Shown one piece after another: positions 63,131-64,000 of a DNA stretch of 64,000 nt. Within the stretch, counting starts at the first letter, position 1. Each line of letters opens with the position of its first letter. The stretch is from Panonychus citri (lineage: Eukaryota; Arthropoda; Arachnida; Trombidiformes; Tetranychidae), in assembly GCF_014898815.1 (NCBI RefSeq), contig NW_026515450.1, positions 558,001 to 622,000 on the forward strand, read 5' to 3'. The translations under genes were made by a program, and so were the position numbers. The notes under the pieces were generated by a model. That model saw only the letters and a program-made list of their open reading frames with translations. It did no database searches and was not told the DNA's origin.

Positions 63131-64000
63131 TTATTCTGTTGACCAAAATCTTTCTTCGTCTTCACCGAGTAAATGTATGTTTTCAAACATATACAAGTTA
63201 TTTTCCAAAACTCGTCTTTCTATGGAAAGATGTCTTATCCTCGGATACATACGAACGATTCTAGCTAACCTAGTATAGAATAGAGCTGACGTCCTGCGTA
63301 TATTGAAACGAGATTTAACTGCAGCAATCCATTGATTCAAAGTCATGAAACCACGGCGATGAACCGTTAAACATAATCCTAAACGATTCATTGAGTTGAG
63401 GTTCATGTTTCGTAGGTTCCTTTGAGTTGATCGAATCCTATCAATAGCATCTATTGCTTGGGCTACTGTCCTCGGTGCAACAAAATCTTCTAATGCAACA
63501 GCATCAACAGGTGTAATTAAATTGTCTCTTTGTTGATTGAGGAAAGTTCTCAAAGCAGAAAGTGATGGTCTTAATGATCGTCTTGTACTTATCCTCGACG
63601 ATGAAATGGTTGATGATTCGATTGATCTTGGCGGGGAAGTACTCATCGGTGATTCATCCGGATCATTTATTGGATCATCATTTCCCGAATCACTCGACTC
63701 AATTACGAAAACAGGTTCCTCCGAATTGAATTCAATATCAATTGGTTCATCTGGAATTGGTTCATCTGGAATTGGTTCGTCAATTGTAACCAATGCAGGT
63801 TCAGGATCATAAGGTGGTGGTGTATAACTTGGTGCTACTTCTTGGTATGGTGGAGGTGGTGATGGAAATGGTGGAGGTGATGAAGGGAACGGGATCTCAG
63901 TAACTTGTTGAAGTCCTGATGGTCCTGGAGTTGGATTATCAAGATCTTGAGGCTGCGATTCAGTTGGACGAACTTCCGGAAGGACAAAGTTTTCAAATAT
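63131..64000 (-). CDS. Unrecognised protein with PPPY motifs, N-terminus outside window
   Basis: The frame is open from the right edge of the window to a TAA at 63131-63133, giving at least 289 residues. The visible order is a proline-rich segment with two PPPY motifs (PPPPYQEV and PPPYDPEP), three tandem DEPI repeats, an acidic Ser/Asp stretch (ESSDSGNDDPINDPDESP), a Ser/Arg-rich segment, then a basic helical C-terminal region of about 150 residues (for example LTLNQW-like MTLNQWIAAVKSRF and YPRIRHLSIERRVLENNL). PPxY motifs bind WW domains, such as those of Nedd4-family ubiquitin ligases, and also occur in viral or retroelement structural proteins. No family is recognised. An AATAAA lies about 110 bases past the stop. 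Even codon use across the frame supports a real gene. Confidence 0.6.
   Translation of the reverse strand: MFENFVLPEVRPTESQPQDLDNPTPGPSGLQQVTEIPFPSSPPPFPSPPPPYQEVAPSYTPPPYDPEPALVTIDEPIPDEPIPDEPIDIEFNSEEPVFVIESSDSGNDDPINDPDESPMSTSPPRSIESSTISSSRISTRRSLRPSLSALRTFLNQQRDNLITPVDAVALEDFVAPRTVAQAIDAIDRIRSTQRNLRNMNLNSMNRLGLCLTVHRRGFMTLNQWIAAVKSRFNIRRTSALFYTRLARIVRMYPRIRHLSIERRVLENNLYMFENIHLLGEDEERFWSTE

Overview
This is a eukaryotic nuclear window from an animal, most likely an arthropod with a small, AT-rich genome. A mite-like chelicerate is my best guess, with low certainty. The reasons are split genes with GT-AG introns (several only 60-100 bp), metazoan gene families (EAAT glutamate transporter, DDX10, ASCC3, SAP18), a copia-type LTR element and an APE-type LINE, and very dense (GA)n, (CT)n, (ATC)n and (GAT)n microsatellites. 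No tRNA, rRNA or CRISPR was seen.

Layout. 1-4717: AT-rich, microsatellite-rich DNA with only a weak possible exon at the left edge. 4718-22618 (minus): an excitatory amino acid transporter gene, 12 exons reconstructed here, split by a 12.4 kb intron full of simple repeats; its last exon was not found. 23703-26238 (minus): DDX10/Dbp4 RNA helicase in 3 exons. 27069-33435 (plus): ASCC3, the double-cassette Ski2-like helicase, head to head with DDX10; it carries two single-base frameshifts. 34073-34906 (minus): SAP18, convergent with ASCC3. About 35.03-41.93 kb: a non-LTR retrotransposon on the minus strand (ORF1 gag-like, ORF2 APE endonuclease plus reverse transcriptase), with a spliced opposite-strand gene for a USP-like cysteine protease between its two ORFs. 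41.9-54.1 kb: gene-poor AT-rich DNA. 54111-58576: a complete, apparently young copia element with identical 280 bp LTRs, a 5 bp target duplication and an intact polyprotein. 58.6-63.1 kb: gene-poor. 63131-64000 (minus): the 3' part of an unrecognised protein with proline-rich PPPY motifs.

The host genes do not form a pathway: a plasma-membrane transmitter transporter, a nucleolar ribosome-biogenesis helicase, a ribosome-rescue/repair helicase and a nuclear RNA/chromatin adaptor. The most unusual object is the LINE. Its sense strand encodes a normal retrotransposition machinery, while its antisense strand carries its own intron-containing, polyadenylation-signal-bearing gene for a probable deubiquitinase-type protease that keeps a plausible Cys/His/Asn triad and four zinc-finger cysteines. 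If other copies share this layout, it is a retrotransposon with a captured antisense protease gene.
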